This document shows positions 53,295 through 62,786 of a DNA stretch of 64,000 nucleotides, piece by piece. The notes beneath the pieces are model-generated. The model saw nothing but the letters and a program-made list of their open reading frames with translations, was not told the DNA's origin and did not search any database. The translations under genes and the position numbers were made by a program. Source of the stretch: a bacterium (GTDB taxonomy: Bacteria > Patescibacteria > Dojkabacteria > JAKAPS01 > JAJZLI01); assembly GCA_021846685.1 (NCBI GenBank), contig JAJZWL010000005.1:10562-74561 (forward strand), read 5' to 3'. Positions within the stretch are counted from its first letter, which is position 1; each line of letters begins with the position of its first letter.

Positions 53295-55351
53295 AGATTA
53301 AAAAAATTACAGTATATAATTTCAGGCAAATTGAGAAAAAAGAATATTCTTTTAAAGATGGAATTAACGTTGTATCTGGGCCAAATGAATCTGGGAAAAC
53401 AACTCTTTTTCATATTATTCTTTCAGTTTTATTTGATAACCCAAAGAAAATCAGGAAATCCCTTTTAGATACATATAGACCATGGAATAAAGATATATAT
53501 CCTGTAATAGATGCTGTTTTGGAGAAGGATAATGTTGAATATAATATACATAAGGATTTTAATACTAAAAAAATAACTCTTAATGGTGAGAATTTAGAAA
53601 ATTTTGATAAATTTAGTCTTGATTTTATGGGTTTAGATATAAATGTATTTAAAAAACTTTCTTGTGTATATCAAAATCAAATATCTGCAATTGAAGAAGA
53701 TTCGAAAGCATTAGAAAAATCAGTATTAGATATAGTATCTTCAACTACCACAACAGGTCTAAATGTATTAGATGCAATATCAAAAGTATCTAAAAAGCTT
53801 CAAAATATGAAGTTGGGAGTAGATAGAATATCTAAGAATATTGGTATTATTAAATCTTTAGAGATTGATATAACTAATTTAGAGGAAAAACTAAAAATAT
53901 TAAAAGAAGATTTTTCTTCTCATTCAACTCAAGTATCTGAGTTAGAAAAAATGAAAAAGGAAAAAGAAGATTTAGATAAAAAATTTAATGAAAATAAAAT
54001 CTTTATAGATAATGTTAAAAAATCAAAAGAATTAGACACTTCGTTAAAGGAAATTACCAGTAAAATGAAAGATATAGATCTTAAAATTAATAGACTTAAT
54101 AAGCTATATTCAGACTTAGATAGGGTTAAAAAAGAATTCTCTTTAAAAGAATTTGAAAATATGAATCTAATGCAAAATGAAATTCTAAATTTGAGAAATA
54201 GTATAGAATTAAGAGAGAAGGACTTAAAAGACGTATCTAGTAAGAAAGAGGAGATTGATAAAATGGGGTTAAAACCTATTAGAAAAAACTCAGCTATTGT
54301 ATATATTGTGAGTATTATATTATTTGCAGGCACTATTGTGACAGCATTTTTTGGATACTATCTTGTAGTATCTATTTTTATAGATATAATTTTTATTGGA
54401 TTGTATCTTAGGTTTGTTGATTATAATAGATTAGAAAATTTTGAAAATCCAGCAATAGACAGTGTTACTCAAATAGATAATGAGATAAAAGGATATAAAA
54501 CTACTCTTTCAGGTATTTTGAACTCTTTTGGAGTTTCATCTATAGATGATTTTTTCAGAAAAAAAACTAGCTTCCTCTCTTCAAAAGAAGAATTATTGAA
54601 AATTGAATCTACTATTAAAGGTATTTTAGGTAAAGATACTCTTGATACTTTAGAAGGTCAGATATCTGAGTTATCTGTACAAAAAAGGGATTTAAACACT
54701 GAGCTTACTGATGAATTGAAAGATTCTATATCAATTGATCCAATTTTATTAAATAGAAAGAGGATAGAAAATGAGGAATTAGATCTAGATTTATTTTCTT
54801 TGAATGAAGAGATAATTTCTTTGGAATCTAGAATTTCTGATACTAGTGTATCAAATGAAGATATTGAGCAATTAGAAATTAACATTAAAAGTAAAAAAGA
54901 GGAGAAAGAATTTTATATAAGAAGAATGAAAATATTAGAAATTGTTGAAAAAAATCTTAAAATTGCTAAGGATAGCACTATTGAAAATATTTCTGTGGAT
55001 TTAAACAAATTAGGGAGTGAGTGGATTAGTAAGATTACTGAAGGTAAATATACTAAATTAGATATAGTTAACAATGAAAAGATAAGTGTATTAGATCCTA
55101 GTATAAATAAATTTTTAAGTGCAGAAGATTTTCTTTCAACAGGATTAATGGATCAGATTTATTTGTTATCAAGGCTTTCGATTTTACATATTGTGTTAAA
55201 TAATAAATCGACTATAATGATGTTTGATGATCCATTTATTAATTTTGATAAAGAAAGGTTAGATAAGACAATTGATCTTCTAAAGTATTTTTCCAAAACT
55301 AATCAAATATTCTTGTTTACATGTCATAATTTTTTTTCTGATTTGATATGA
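53291..55351 (+). CDS. Rad50/SbcC-like ATPase with membrane segment (YhaN-like)
   Basis: Walker A GPNESGKTT (30-38) and the C-terminal STGLMDQIYLLSRLSIL signature and MMFDDPFINFD Walker B form an SMC-type head. Between them lie long coiled coils. They are interrupted at about residues 335-375 by a strongly hydrophobic stretch (IVYIVSIILFAGTIVTAFFG) long enough for one or two membrane helices, where Rad50 has its zinc hook. This matches YhaN of Bacillus, which pairs with YhaO, more than classical SbcC. The complex is probably tethered at the membrane. Confidence 0.83.
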   Translation: MKIKKITVYNFRQIEKKEYSFKDGINVVSGPNESGKTTLFHIILSVLFDNPKKIRKSLLDTYRPWNKDIYPVIDAVLEKDNVEYNIHKDFNTKKITLNGENLENFDKFSLDFMGLDINVFKKLSCVYQNQISAIEEDSKALEKSVLDIVSSTTTTGLNVLDAISKVSKKLQNMKLGVDRISKNIGIIKSLEIDITNLEEKLKILKEDFSSHSTQVSELEKMKKEKEDLDKKFNENKIFIDNVKKSKELDTSLKEITSKMKDIDLKINRLNKLYSDLDRVKKEFSLKEFENMNLMQNEILNLRNSIELREKDLKDVSSKKEEIDKMGLKPIRKNSAIVYIVSIILFAGTIVTAFFGYYLVVSIFIDIIFIGLYLRFVDYNRLENFENPAIDSVTQIDNEIKGYKTTLSGILNSFGVSSIDDFFRKKTSFLSSKEELLKIESTIKGILGKDTLDTLEGQISELSVQKRDLNTELTDELKDSISIDPILLNRKRIENEELDLDLFSLNEEIISLESRISDTSVSNEDIEQLEINIKSKKEEKEFYIRRMKILEIVEKNLKIAKDSTIENISVDLNKLGSEWISKITEGKYTKLDIVNNEKISVLDPSINKFLSAEDFLSTGLMDQIYLLSRLSILHIVLNNKSTIMMFDDPFINFDKERLDKTIDLLKYFSKTNQIFLFTCHNFFSDLI

Positions 55352-57198
55352 TTATATTAAAGAGATTTTATATTTATATACTTTTGTTTTTTGTATTTTT
55401 ACTAATTTCTGCAAAGATTTTATTAGCGCAGAGTGTAAGTACTGTTAATGGGTATAATTCTCAAATAAATCAAGATAATCAAAAAATACAGCAATTGCAA
55501 CAACAGGAGACTGCCTTAAAAAACTCAATGAATTCTCAAATTTCAAATAAGAATAGTATTTTATCTAATTTATATAATATTAATTCTAATATATATACTT
55601 ATGAGAATAATATAGGGAAGATAAGGACATTAATAGCCAACTTAGATTCATTAAATATAAAAAATCAACAAAAAGTTAAAAAAGATATTAAGATAAAAAA
55701 TAAAATAGAAAATTCTATATATATTAATTTACAGATAAATCCGTTGTACTATATTATTTCTTCTGCAGATTTTAATAAAGCTATTGTGAATATATATCTT
55801 AATTTATCTCAATTTTCTTCATATAAGTCAAAAATATTAGCCATTAATAAGGAGATAAATAGTATAAATGTTAATCTTTCAAAACAAAAAAACTTTGAAT
55901 CTCAACTTGTTGTAGAAGAAAATAGTCTTAAGCCAATACAAGAAAGTTTATATTCAAAGTTAAATAGTACTAATAATGCAATAAATAATACTAATAATTC
56001 AATAAATCAAGTTGGCGGGAAAATATCTTCATTACAGCAAGATATTCAAAAATTAAATAATTTGGAAGCTTTAGCACAAGCAAAAGCTTCTTCTCAGAAT
56101 AATGCAGCTCCACCTCCAGAAGTTAATAATCCTAAGCCAGCATCTTCTGCCAATACTAGTCCGAATACTTTCCAATTTACTTCATATGGCTTCGGTAATC
56201 CTATGGGAATGTCTCAATATGGGATGTTAGGTATGGCTCAAAAAGGATATAATTATTCTCAAATTGCTACTAATTATTATCAAGGGAGCTCTTTATCTAC
56301 TATATCTAATTTAGATAATACAACAGTAAATGTCCCAGGTTATGGTAATATGACATTACAGCATTATTTGGCAGGAATAGGGGAAGTCATTAATTCTTGG
56401 CCAAAACAAGCAATTGAAGCTCAAATAGTAATATCAAGAAGTTATGTCTTGTTTTACTTAGATCATTGTTCTGACTATAGTTCTTGTACACCTACAATGC
56501 CAACCTCAACAAATATTCCATCCACTGGGCCTTCTTTTCAACAGTATGATGGAGGAACTGCTAAGATGAGTGCTGTTGTAGCCACTGAAAATCAGGTATT
56601 AACATATAATGGATCATTAATAAATGCATTTTTTTCTTCTTCAAATGGAGGTTATGAAGACAGTATAGGTACAGTGGAATGTGTTTTATGGAATAATTGT
56701 AATTATAATTCTTTTTTGTCAAATTATCTTAAGGGGAAAGTAGATCAGTTTGATACTCCTAGTATAGATCCTAATTATCAATATACTAATCCTCCTATGA
56801 ATACTATTCAGCTTATTAATATTGTGAATACAGCACAAGCTTTATGTGCTGGAGTAAGTTCATGTTACTTATTTAATAATAATAATGGATCTTCTTCTTT
56901 TGATAATGCTTATTCTACAGACAATAGTAATACTAATAGTAATAACTCAACAAATGATACATTTACCAATATTAATAAATTCCTTACATCAAATGGTATA
57001 TCTCCTATAAATTCAATAACTAATTTTTCAATATCTACAATGGGACAAATGCCTTATAAAATAAACGTAAAAAGTCTTCATCACAATATAACTATTAATG
57101 CTGGAGTTTTTTGGTTAGCATTTCTATTAGTATCTCCTAACTATTCAAATTTTAATGATGATTTAGTAGGATTTAGATACACAGTTAGTATACAATGA
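55348..57198 (+). CDS. SpoIID/LytB-domain protein with N-terminal coiled coil
   Basis: A signal or anchor helix (residues 5-27) precedes about 220 residues of Gln/Asn-rich coiled coil like that of PcsB/EnvC-type cell-wall regulators. A low-complexity linker comes next. The SpoIID domain lies at about 275-480: FTSYGFGNPMGMSQYGMLGM, LAGIGEVINSWPKQAIEAQI and SRSYVLFY. SpoIID-type domains bind or cut peptidoglycan glycan strands. A Ser/Asn-rich C-terminal 120 residues end the protein. Its ATG overlaps the Rad50-like stop by 4 bp. Confidence 0.83.
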   Translation: MIILKRFYIYILLFFVFLLISAKILLAQSVSTVNGYNSQINQDNQKIQQLQQQETALKNSMNSQISNKNSILSNLYNINSNIYTYENNIGKIRTLIANLDSLNIKNQQKVKKDIKIKNKIENSIYINLQINPLYYIISSADFNKAIVNIYLNLSQFSSYKSKILAINKEINSINVNLSKQKNFESQLVVEENSLKPIQESLYSKLNSTNNAINNTNNSINQVGGKISSLQQDIQKLNNLEALAQAKASSQNNAAPPPEVNNPKPASSANTSPNTFQFTSYGFGNPMGMSQYGMLGMAQKGYNYSQIATNYYQGSSLSTISNLDNTTVNVPGYGNMTLQHYLAGIGEVINSWPKQAIEAQIVISRSYVLFYLDHCSDYSSCTPTMPTSTNIPSTGPSFQQYDGGTAKMSAVVATENQVLTYNGSLINAFFSSSNGGYEDSIGTVECVLWNNCNYNSFLSNYLKGKVDQFDTPSIDPNYQYTNPPMNTIQLINIVNTAQALCAGVSSCYLFNNNNGSSSFDNAYSTDNSNTNSNNSTNDTFTNINKFLTSNGISPINSITNFSISTMGQMPYKINVKSLHHNITINAGVFWLAFLLVSPNYSNFNDDLVGFRYTVSIQ

Positions 57199-57241
57199 TA
57201 TATGTAATTGATTTCTTAAATATGTTATTATTCTATTTACA

Positions 57242-58420
57242 ATGAAGCTTGATGTTAGTATAAGTAATTATATACCTAAAAATAATAGCAAAAAAAACTT
57301 TTCACATGTTTATATGCATGTACCAGAAAGTGAGGAATTATTAGAGGTAAGAGGAAAATTGTTTTCTGCTATTAATGTTACTAGTAAAGAAGATATTGAG
57401 CTTGTAGATATAATTAATGAATTCTTAGATGATCTAGAAGCAGAATATTTTTCTGATGAAGTTTCCAGTATTGTTAATATATTAGATAAATCAATTACAG
57501 ATGCATATGAAAGATTATCAAAAAAAATAGTTGAATTGAATCTTACTTCAAATGTAGATTTTAATGTAGGATGCTTTGTACTCTGGGGTGATATAGCATA
57601 TATGGCAAGAATCGGGAATTCTAGTATTTGCCTATACAGAGAATCAAAATTAATGAATCTGTCTGAACATCTTCTTGCAGTAGGAACTAGTATTGTATCT
57701 ACTGCAAGTGGTTATGCAAAAGATGGAGATGTTTTTTTACTTTCTACTTCAAATATAAGTCGTGAGTTATCAGATAATCAAATAAAAGAAATTTGTGAAA
57801 AAAATCAAGAAGATATTAATAAATTAGATTTAGGAGATAAGAATATATCTTTTCTGTCCATGAAAATTGAGGCTACAGGGAATGAAGTGGTAGATGAAGT
57901 GTTAAAAGAAGATACTCTTGAAGAAACCATCAATAATAGTGAATCAATCACTAATAATAATAATGATGAAGAGGTATTAGATGAAAAAAATATAAAACAA
58001 GAGACTCCTCATATGGCTGAAGATGTATTAGAAGAGGATGTTGTTAATAATCATGTAGAGGAAAAAGGAACTTTTATAAAAAATTCTCTTAATGACTTTG
58101 ATCTTAAGGGGAATACAAAAAAAGCATATTCGTATATAATAGATACAACAAAAGATGCTTCTTTGAATATATATAAAAATGTTAATGAAAATATGAAAAA
58201 AGTCGATTGGGCTGGAATTTTAAAATCTACAATAACTGTAATAGTATCATTTATTCAATTGATATTTAACTCAATTATGTATTTAAAGGACAGAACTCAA
58301 AAACAGTATAAACTTAAGATTAATAGAGATTTAGTCACTTTGAAAAAGGAGAAAAATACTGTTTTTGGTATAGCCATATTTATTATTTTGATAGTAATTG
58401 TCTATTATTTTTTTTTTTAA
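57242..58420 (+). CDS. PP2C-like domain protein with C-terminal membrane helix
   Basis: Residues about 15-215 resemble a degenerate PP2C phosphatase domain: FNVGCFVLWGDIAYMARIGN, SICLYRESKLMNLSE and DGDVFLLSTSNISRELSDNQ. The metal-binding Asp residues are mostly not conserved. An acidic linker follows, then a hydrophobic stretch near 325-345 and a final helix FGIAIFIILIVIVYYFFF that stops within an 11-T run (58408-58418). A one-base shift there joins it to the next frame, so the two may be one polypeptide. Confidence 0.6.
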   Translation: MKLDVSISNYIPKNNSKKNFSHVYMHVPESEELLEVRGKLFSAINVTSKEDIELVDIINEFLDDLEAEYFSDEVSSIVNILDKSITDAYERLSKKIVELNLTSNVDFNVGCFVLWGDIAYMARIGNSSICLYRESKLMNLSEHLLAVGTSIVSTASGYAKDGDVFLLSTSNISRELSDNQIKEICEKNQEDINKLDLGDKNISFLSMKIEATGNEVVDEVLKEDTLEETINNSESITNNNNDEEVLDEKNIKQETPHMAEDVLEEDVVNNHVEEKGTFIKNSLNDFDLKGNTKKAYSYIIDTTKDASLNIYKNVNENMKKVDWAGILKSTITVIVSFIQLIFNSIMYLKDRTQKQYKLKINRDLVTLKKEKNTVFGIAIFIILIVIVYYFFF

Positions 58421-59498
58421 AGAAGTAAAAAAGCCTGTAATAAACAATACAAATACATCCAGTGTCTCTTTTAATAAAATATATTCTAATATTAAATCTA
58501 ATATTACTGAAATAAAAAAATCTAATTCAATATCATCTAAAGATCTAATCATAAATAATACATATGCATTAATAACTCAAGCTTATGGATTAAAGCAGTA
58601 TACTCAAAAAATTAATAATGAGAAAAAGATTTTAAATTCTCTTTATTATTCTACTAATAATATTGTTCCTATAAATAATTATCAAATACTTTCAGATATA
58701 GGAATATCATATCCTACTGCACATATTACATCTATGCAAAATTTATCAGGAAAGATTTATCTTACAGATCCAAAATCTCAATATATTTATTCTATTTCTG
58801 ATATTAATGAATCTACCCCAAAGATATTTTCATCTTTAAATAAAGGGATATCTATTCCTCAATATATTACATACTCAGTTACACAGAACAGTCTATATTT
58901 GTATGATTTGAATAAAGGATTATTAAGTATAGGCCTTAATGGATCTCTCTCTCCTGTAATTTCTGCTATAAATAATGCCAATATCTCATATATCCAAGCT
59001 TATGCAGGAAATATTTATCTTTTAGATAAGACTAGTGGCTCTGTATATGCAGTTAACACACACACTCTTTCTTATAGTAAAGCTTTCTCTTCAAATGCAT
59101 TAAAAGGAGCCAGGTCTTTTGCAGTAGATGGTAATATATTTATTATTAATAAATATGGTAATATAGTGAGATTTTTTAATAATCAGGTAACTCCGTTTGC
59201 AGTATCTAATACTAATCCAATGGAGTATCCATTAGAGAATCTATCTTTTATATATGATAATCAATATTTGAATTATATATACCTTCTCGATCCAGAACAT
59301 GATAGGATTGTTGTTTTGCAAAAGCCTGCTTCGGGATCATTAAACACAATTGATTATAAATTTGTCAAACAATATGTATATATGGGAACAGCAAATAAAT
59401 CATTTTTTTCTCATATGAGTGCTATGGCATTATCTTCAAATGGGAAATATATATATATACTCTCAGGAAATAAAGTAATTAAAATGTCTATATCATGA
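58398..59498 (+). CDS. Propeller-like extracytoplasmic domain, probably the continuation of the 57242 gene
   Basis: The frame has no ATG near its beginning; only a TTG at 58398 inside the upstream gene. It begins right at the T11 run with KEVKKPVINNTNTSSVSFNK. The body (about 290 residues) contains repeated LSGKIYLTDPKSQYIYSI, SLYLYDLNKGLLSIGLNGS, GNIYLLDKTSGSVYAV and GNIFIINKYGNIVRF blades, typical of a beta-propeller outside the membrane. smpB follows with a 4-bp overlap. Confidence 0.6.
   Translation: MSIIFFFKEVKKPVINNTNTSSVSFNKIYSNIKSNITEIKKSNSISSKDLIINNTYALITQAYGLKQYTQKINNEKKILNSLYYSTNNIVPINNYQILSDIGISYPTAHITSMQNLSGKIYLTDPKSQYIYSISDINESTPKIFSSLNKGISIPQYITYSVTQNSLYLYDLNKGLLSIGLNGSLSPVISAINNANISYIQAYAGNIYLLDKTSGSVYAVNTHTLSYSKAFSSNALKGARSFAVDGNIFIINKYGNIVRFFNNQVTPFAVSNTNPMEYPLENLSFIYDNQYLNYIYLLDPEHDRIVVLQKPASGSLNTIDYKFVKQYVYMGTANKSFFSHMSAMALSSNGKYIYILSGNKVIKMSIS
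58408..58418 (+). other. T11 homopolymer at the junction of two frames
   Basis: Eleven consecutive T lie directly before the stop of the PP2C-like frame. The downstream propeller frame is open from the same run in another phase. Slippage by RNA polymerase or ribosome here, or a read error, would fuse the two parts. Confidence 0.6.
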
Positions 59499-59950
59499 AA
59501 AGTATTGTATCTAATAAATCAGCATTACATAACTACGAAATAATCCAAAAATATCAGGCAGGTATTGTTTTATCTGGTCATGAAGTTAAATCTATAAAAG
59601 CATCTAGGGTTAGTATTAATGAATCTTTTATTTCTGTTTTTAAAGGGGAAATATATATAAATCATATGTATGTAGCTCCAATTCCAGAGTTAGATAAACT
59701 ATTTAAATATAATCCTACTAGGGTGAGGAAATTACTTTTAAATAGAAATGAAATAGAAGAAATTATAAAATATGTTGAAAAAGTAGGGTATACATCTATT
59801 CCTTTAAATATTTTTCTCAAAGATGGTAGAGTAAAGGTTCATATATCAGTAGTTAGGGGTCTTAAAAAATATGATAAACGAGAAAAAGAAAAGAAAAAAG
59901 ATTCTCAAAGAGATATTGAAAGATCTCAGAATATAAAATATAAAACTTAA
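59495..59950 (+). CDS. smpB: SsrA-binding protein SmpB
   Basis: ALHNYEIIQKYQAGIVLSGH, EVKSIKASRVSINESFI, INHMYVAPI and RKLLLNRNEIEEI match SmpB throughout, with the lysine-rich C-terminal tail that enters the ribosomal mRNA channel. SmpB carries tmRNA to stalled ribosomes. The tmRNA gene itself was not found in this window. The ATG overlaps the preceding stop by 4 bp. Confidence 0.95.
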   Translation: MKSIVSNKSALHNYEIIQKYQAGIVLSGHEVKSIKASRVSINESFISVFKGEIYINHMYVAPIPELDKLFKYNPTRVRKLLLNRNEIEEIIKYVEKVGYTSIPLNIFLKDGRVKVHISVVRGLKKYDKREKEKKKDSQRDIERSQNIKYKT

Positions 59951-59987
59951 GCTTTACAAAATAATTAAGCTGTGATATCATATTACT

Positions 59988-60245
59988 ATGAGCCAAGAGA
60001 CGTTAAGCAACAATCCAGAGATACCTTATCAAGGTAATCTTAATAATAATGGAGTTAAATCGGATGTATTATCAGTAAATCCTAATCCAATATCTCCTGA
60101 ACAGTCAAATATTAATGTTAGTTATGATATTGATAAGAAGGTTCAGGACTATAGGAAAAATAATGGTGATTCTAGTGGTGAGTCTAATCAAGGTTCAGAT
60201 CACACTTCATATTGGAGAGGACTTAGAGATAGGGATATAGCTTGA
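59988..60245 (+). CDS. Small disordered hydrophilic protein (85 residues)
   Basis: The product is rich in Asn, Ser, Pro and Asp and lacks hydrophobic blocks (NNPEIPYQGNLNNNGVKSDV; NNGDSSGESNQGSDHTSYW). It ends WRGLRDRDIA. No family is recognised. It lies between smpB and the large ATPase gene on the same strand. Confidence 0.45.
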   Translation: MSQETLSNNPEIPYQGNLNNNGVKSDVLSVNPNPISPEQSNINVSYDIDKKVQDYRKNNGDSSGESNQGSDHTSYWRGLRDRDIA

Positions 60246-60306
60246 ACTTTTTATCAAAAATAGCCTCTATTTTATATTGTCCTGTTATCTAGTATAATTT
60301 CTGAAT

Positions 60307-62739
60307 ATGTATACTAGTTTGAATTTAAATCTTAATCATTTTAATAAATTTCCTTTTAATATAAATTCTATTCTTTTAATAGTTTTTTTTGTAATCATAG
60401 CTATAGTAGTTTTTGGTATTGTAGCTATTATAACTGCTTTTTTTCTCATTAGAGATATCAAAATATCTAAATTTATTAAAAAAAATAAATCATTGGTAAC
60501 ATTTGAAGTTGATCTTCCAATGGATAATGAAATTGAGATACAAGCTGCTGATCAAATGTTTAGATCATTATCAGGTATGAAGTCTCCTTCATTTTTGGAT
60601 AGATTATTAGGGAATATTGATTATGTATCATTTGAAATAATAGCAACTGCAGAAATTATCAATTTTTACGTTATATCATCAAAAGATCTGTCTGATTTTA
60701 TTGAAAAACAAATTCATTCAAGTTATCCTACTGCAGAGGTTAAATTAGTTGAACGTCCTGATATTTTTAAAAATGAAGCATATGTGAATTATGCAAATTT
60801 AGTTTTTTCTAAAAAATCATTTTATCCAATAAAAATTTATGGGGAAGAAATGAAAGTAGATACTATATCAAGTATTACTAGTGCTATTAGTAAATTATTG
60901 GAAGGAGAATATGCCTCATTCCAACTAGTTATTTATCCGTCTACAGGTAAATGGGTGAAAGCTGGTCATTCTTATACTAAACCATCTTCCTCAAAGAAAG
61001 ATGAAGCTCCTAAGCCAGAAAGTTCAAATAAACAGTATACAAATCAAAAAATTGATGAAAAGACAAAAAATCCAGGATTTGTCACAAGTATAAGATTAGT
61101 TAGTGTAAGTAGTTCAAAAGAAAGATCTAAAGCAGTATTGACAGATATGGTTTCAAGTTTTTCTCAATTTAGTGAAGTATCTGGGAATAAATTTAAAAAA
61201 TCTAAGTTAAGATATTTTAATGAAAAAGATTTTGCATTAGGATTTCTATTTTCATTTCCTTCTCTTTTTAATGAATATTTTCCAAAGGCAACCATTCTTA
61301 ATACATCAGAATTAGCAACAATATTTCATTTTCCGAATAAAACTGTACAGACTCCTCATATTAATTGGTTAAACTCTAAAAGAGCGCCAGTTTCTGCAGA
61401 TATTCCTACTTCTGGATTATTTCTAGGGAATGGAGTATACAGATCTACATCAAGGCCTGTATTTATAGCAGATGATGATAGGCGAAGACATATGTATGTT
61501 GTAGGTAGAACGGGAACAGGAAAATCTGTATTTCTAGAGTCATTAGTATTGCAAGACATACAAGCTGGAAAAGGAGTTGCATTCTTAGACCCTCATGGTC
61601 AAGCCGCAGAGAGTATTTTAGCCAGAATTCCTCCTGAAAGGGCAGATGATGTTATTTATTTTAATGCAGGAGATTATGATAGGCCAATGGGACTAAATAT
61701 TATGGAGTTCTATTCAGAAGAAGATAAACATATGATAGTAAATTCATTTTATCATATGCTTGAAAAGCTTTTTGATCCTAATAGGCAAGGAATTACAGGA
61801 CCAAGGTTAGAAAGAGCTGTTCGTAATTGTATGCTTACTGCTATGTCTAGACCTGGCAATACTTTGATTGAGGTATTTAGATTAGTATTATTAGATCAAA
61901 AATTTATAGATGAAATGCTCCCTTATGTACAAGATGATTTAGTTAGAAAATATTGGACAGAAGAAATAGCTCAAACTAGTGATTATCATAAGTCTGAAAC
62001 ATTAGGATATTTTGCTTCAAAATTTGATAGGTTTGTTGTAAATAAAATGATGAGGAATATTTTAGGACAGTCTAAGTCTTCTTTCAATATAAGAGAAATA
62101 ATGGATAATCAAAAAATATTAATTGTTAACTTAGATAAGGGGAAAATAGGAGAAGAAAATTCTCAATTCTTAGGATTATTACTAGTCCCAAAAATACTTT
62201 CAGCTGCAATGTCCAGGTCAGATCTTCCTGAAGAACAAAGAAAAGATTTCTATTTATATGTAGATGAATTTCAAAATTTTGCAACTGAAGATTTTGCACA
62301 GATATTATCTGAGTCAAGAAAATATCGATTAAACTTGATAGTAGCTAATCAATATATTTCTCAGATGATAGAAGAAGTAAAAAATGCTGTATTTGGTAAT
62401 GTGGGATCTCTCATAAGTTTTAAGGTTGGGGTCTCTGATGCAGAGTTTTTATCAAAAGAATATGAACCCATATTTAATGAACAGGACTTAGTTAATCTAG
62501 AAAACAGATTCTCTTATGTGAAAATGTTAGCTAATGGAGAAGTTCAACCTCCTTTTTCTATGCAAACAGTTATGAGTTCAATAAAGCCAGATCCTCAAAT
62601 TTACGAAGCAATAAAAAAATTATCAAGATTGAAATATGGAAGAGATATTCATGATGTTGAAGATGAAATTAAATCAAGAGGATTACTAGAAAATACAGTT
62701 AATCCTTCTGCATTAGAAGATCTTTTGAAACAAAAATAG
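60307..62739 (+). CDS. TraG/VirD4-like membrane ATPase (DUF87/HerA-related)
   Basis: One or two N-terminal membrane helices (about residues 17-48) precede a domain of unknown fold. The motor has Walker A VVGRTGTGKSVF (about 396) followed by FLDPHG, Walker B YLYVDEFQNFA (about 648), and ESRKYRLNLIVANQYISQMI. It is the larger paralogue of the 32626 gene. Proteins of this type are near-universal in CPR genomes and are assumed to power the T4SS-like pili encoded upstream. TATAAT (60293-60298) ends 8 nt before the ATG. Confidence 0.87.
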   Translation: MYTSLNLNLNHFNKFPFNINSILLIVFFVIIAIVVFGIVAIITAFFLIRDIKISKFIKKNKSLVTFEVDLPMDNEIEIQAADQMFRSLSGMKSPSFLDRLLGNIDYVSFEIIATAEIINFYVISSKDLSDFIEKQIHSSYPTAEVKLVERPDIFKNEAYVNYANLVFSKKSFYPIKIYGEEMKVDTISSITSAISKLLEGEYASFQLVIYPSTGKWVKAGHSYTKPSSSKKDEAPKPESSNKQYTNQKIDEKTKNPGFVTSIRLVSVSSSKERSKAVLTDMVSSFSQFSEVSGNKFKKSKLRYFNEKDFALGFLFSFPSLFNEYFPKATILNTSELATIFHFPNKTVQTPHINWLNSKRAPVSADIPTSGLFLGNGVYRSTSRPVFIADDDRRRHMYVVGRTGTGKSVFLESLVLQDIQAGKGVAFLDPHGQAAESILARIPPERADDVIYFNAGDYDRPMGLNIMEFYSEEDKHMIVNSFYHMLEKLFDPNRQGITGPRLERAVRNCMLTAMSRPGNTLIEVFRLVLLDQKFIDEMLPYVQDDLVRKYWTEEIAQTSDYHKSETLGYFASKFDRFVVNKMMRNILGQSKSSFNIREIMDNQKILIVNLDKGKIGEENSQFLGLLLVPKILSAAMSRSDLPEEQRKDFYLYVDEFQNFATEDFAQILSESRKYRLNLIVANQYISQMIEEVKNAVFGNVGSLISFKVGVSDAEFLSKEYEPIFNEQDLVNLENRFSYVKMLANGEVQPPFSMQTVMSSIKPDPQIYEAIKKLSRLKYGRDIHDVEDEIKSRGLLENTVNPSALEDLLKQK

Positions 62740-62786
62740 TATTTATGACGTCTCGACCAATTGAATAATTGCACTCTAGGTTGTGA

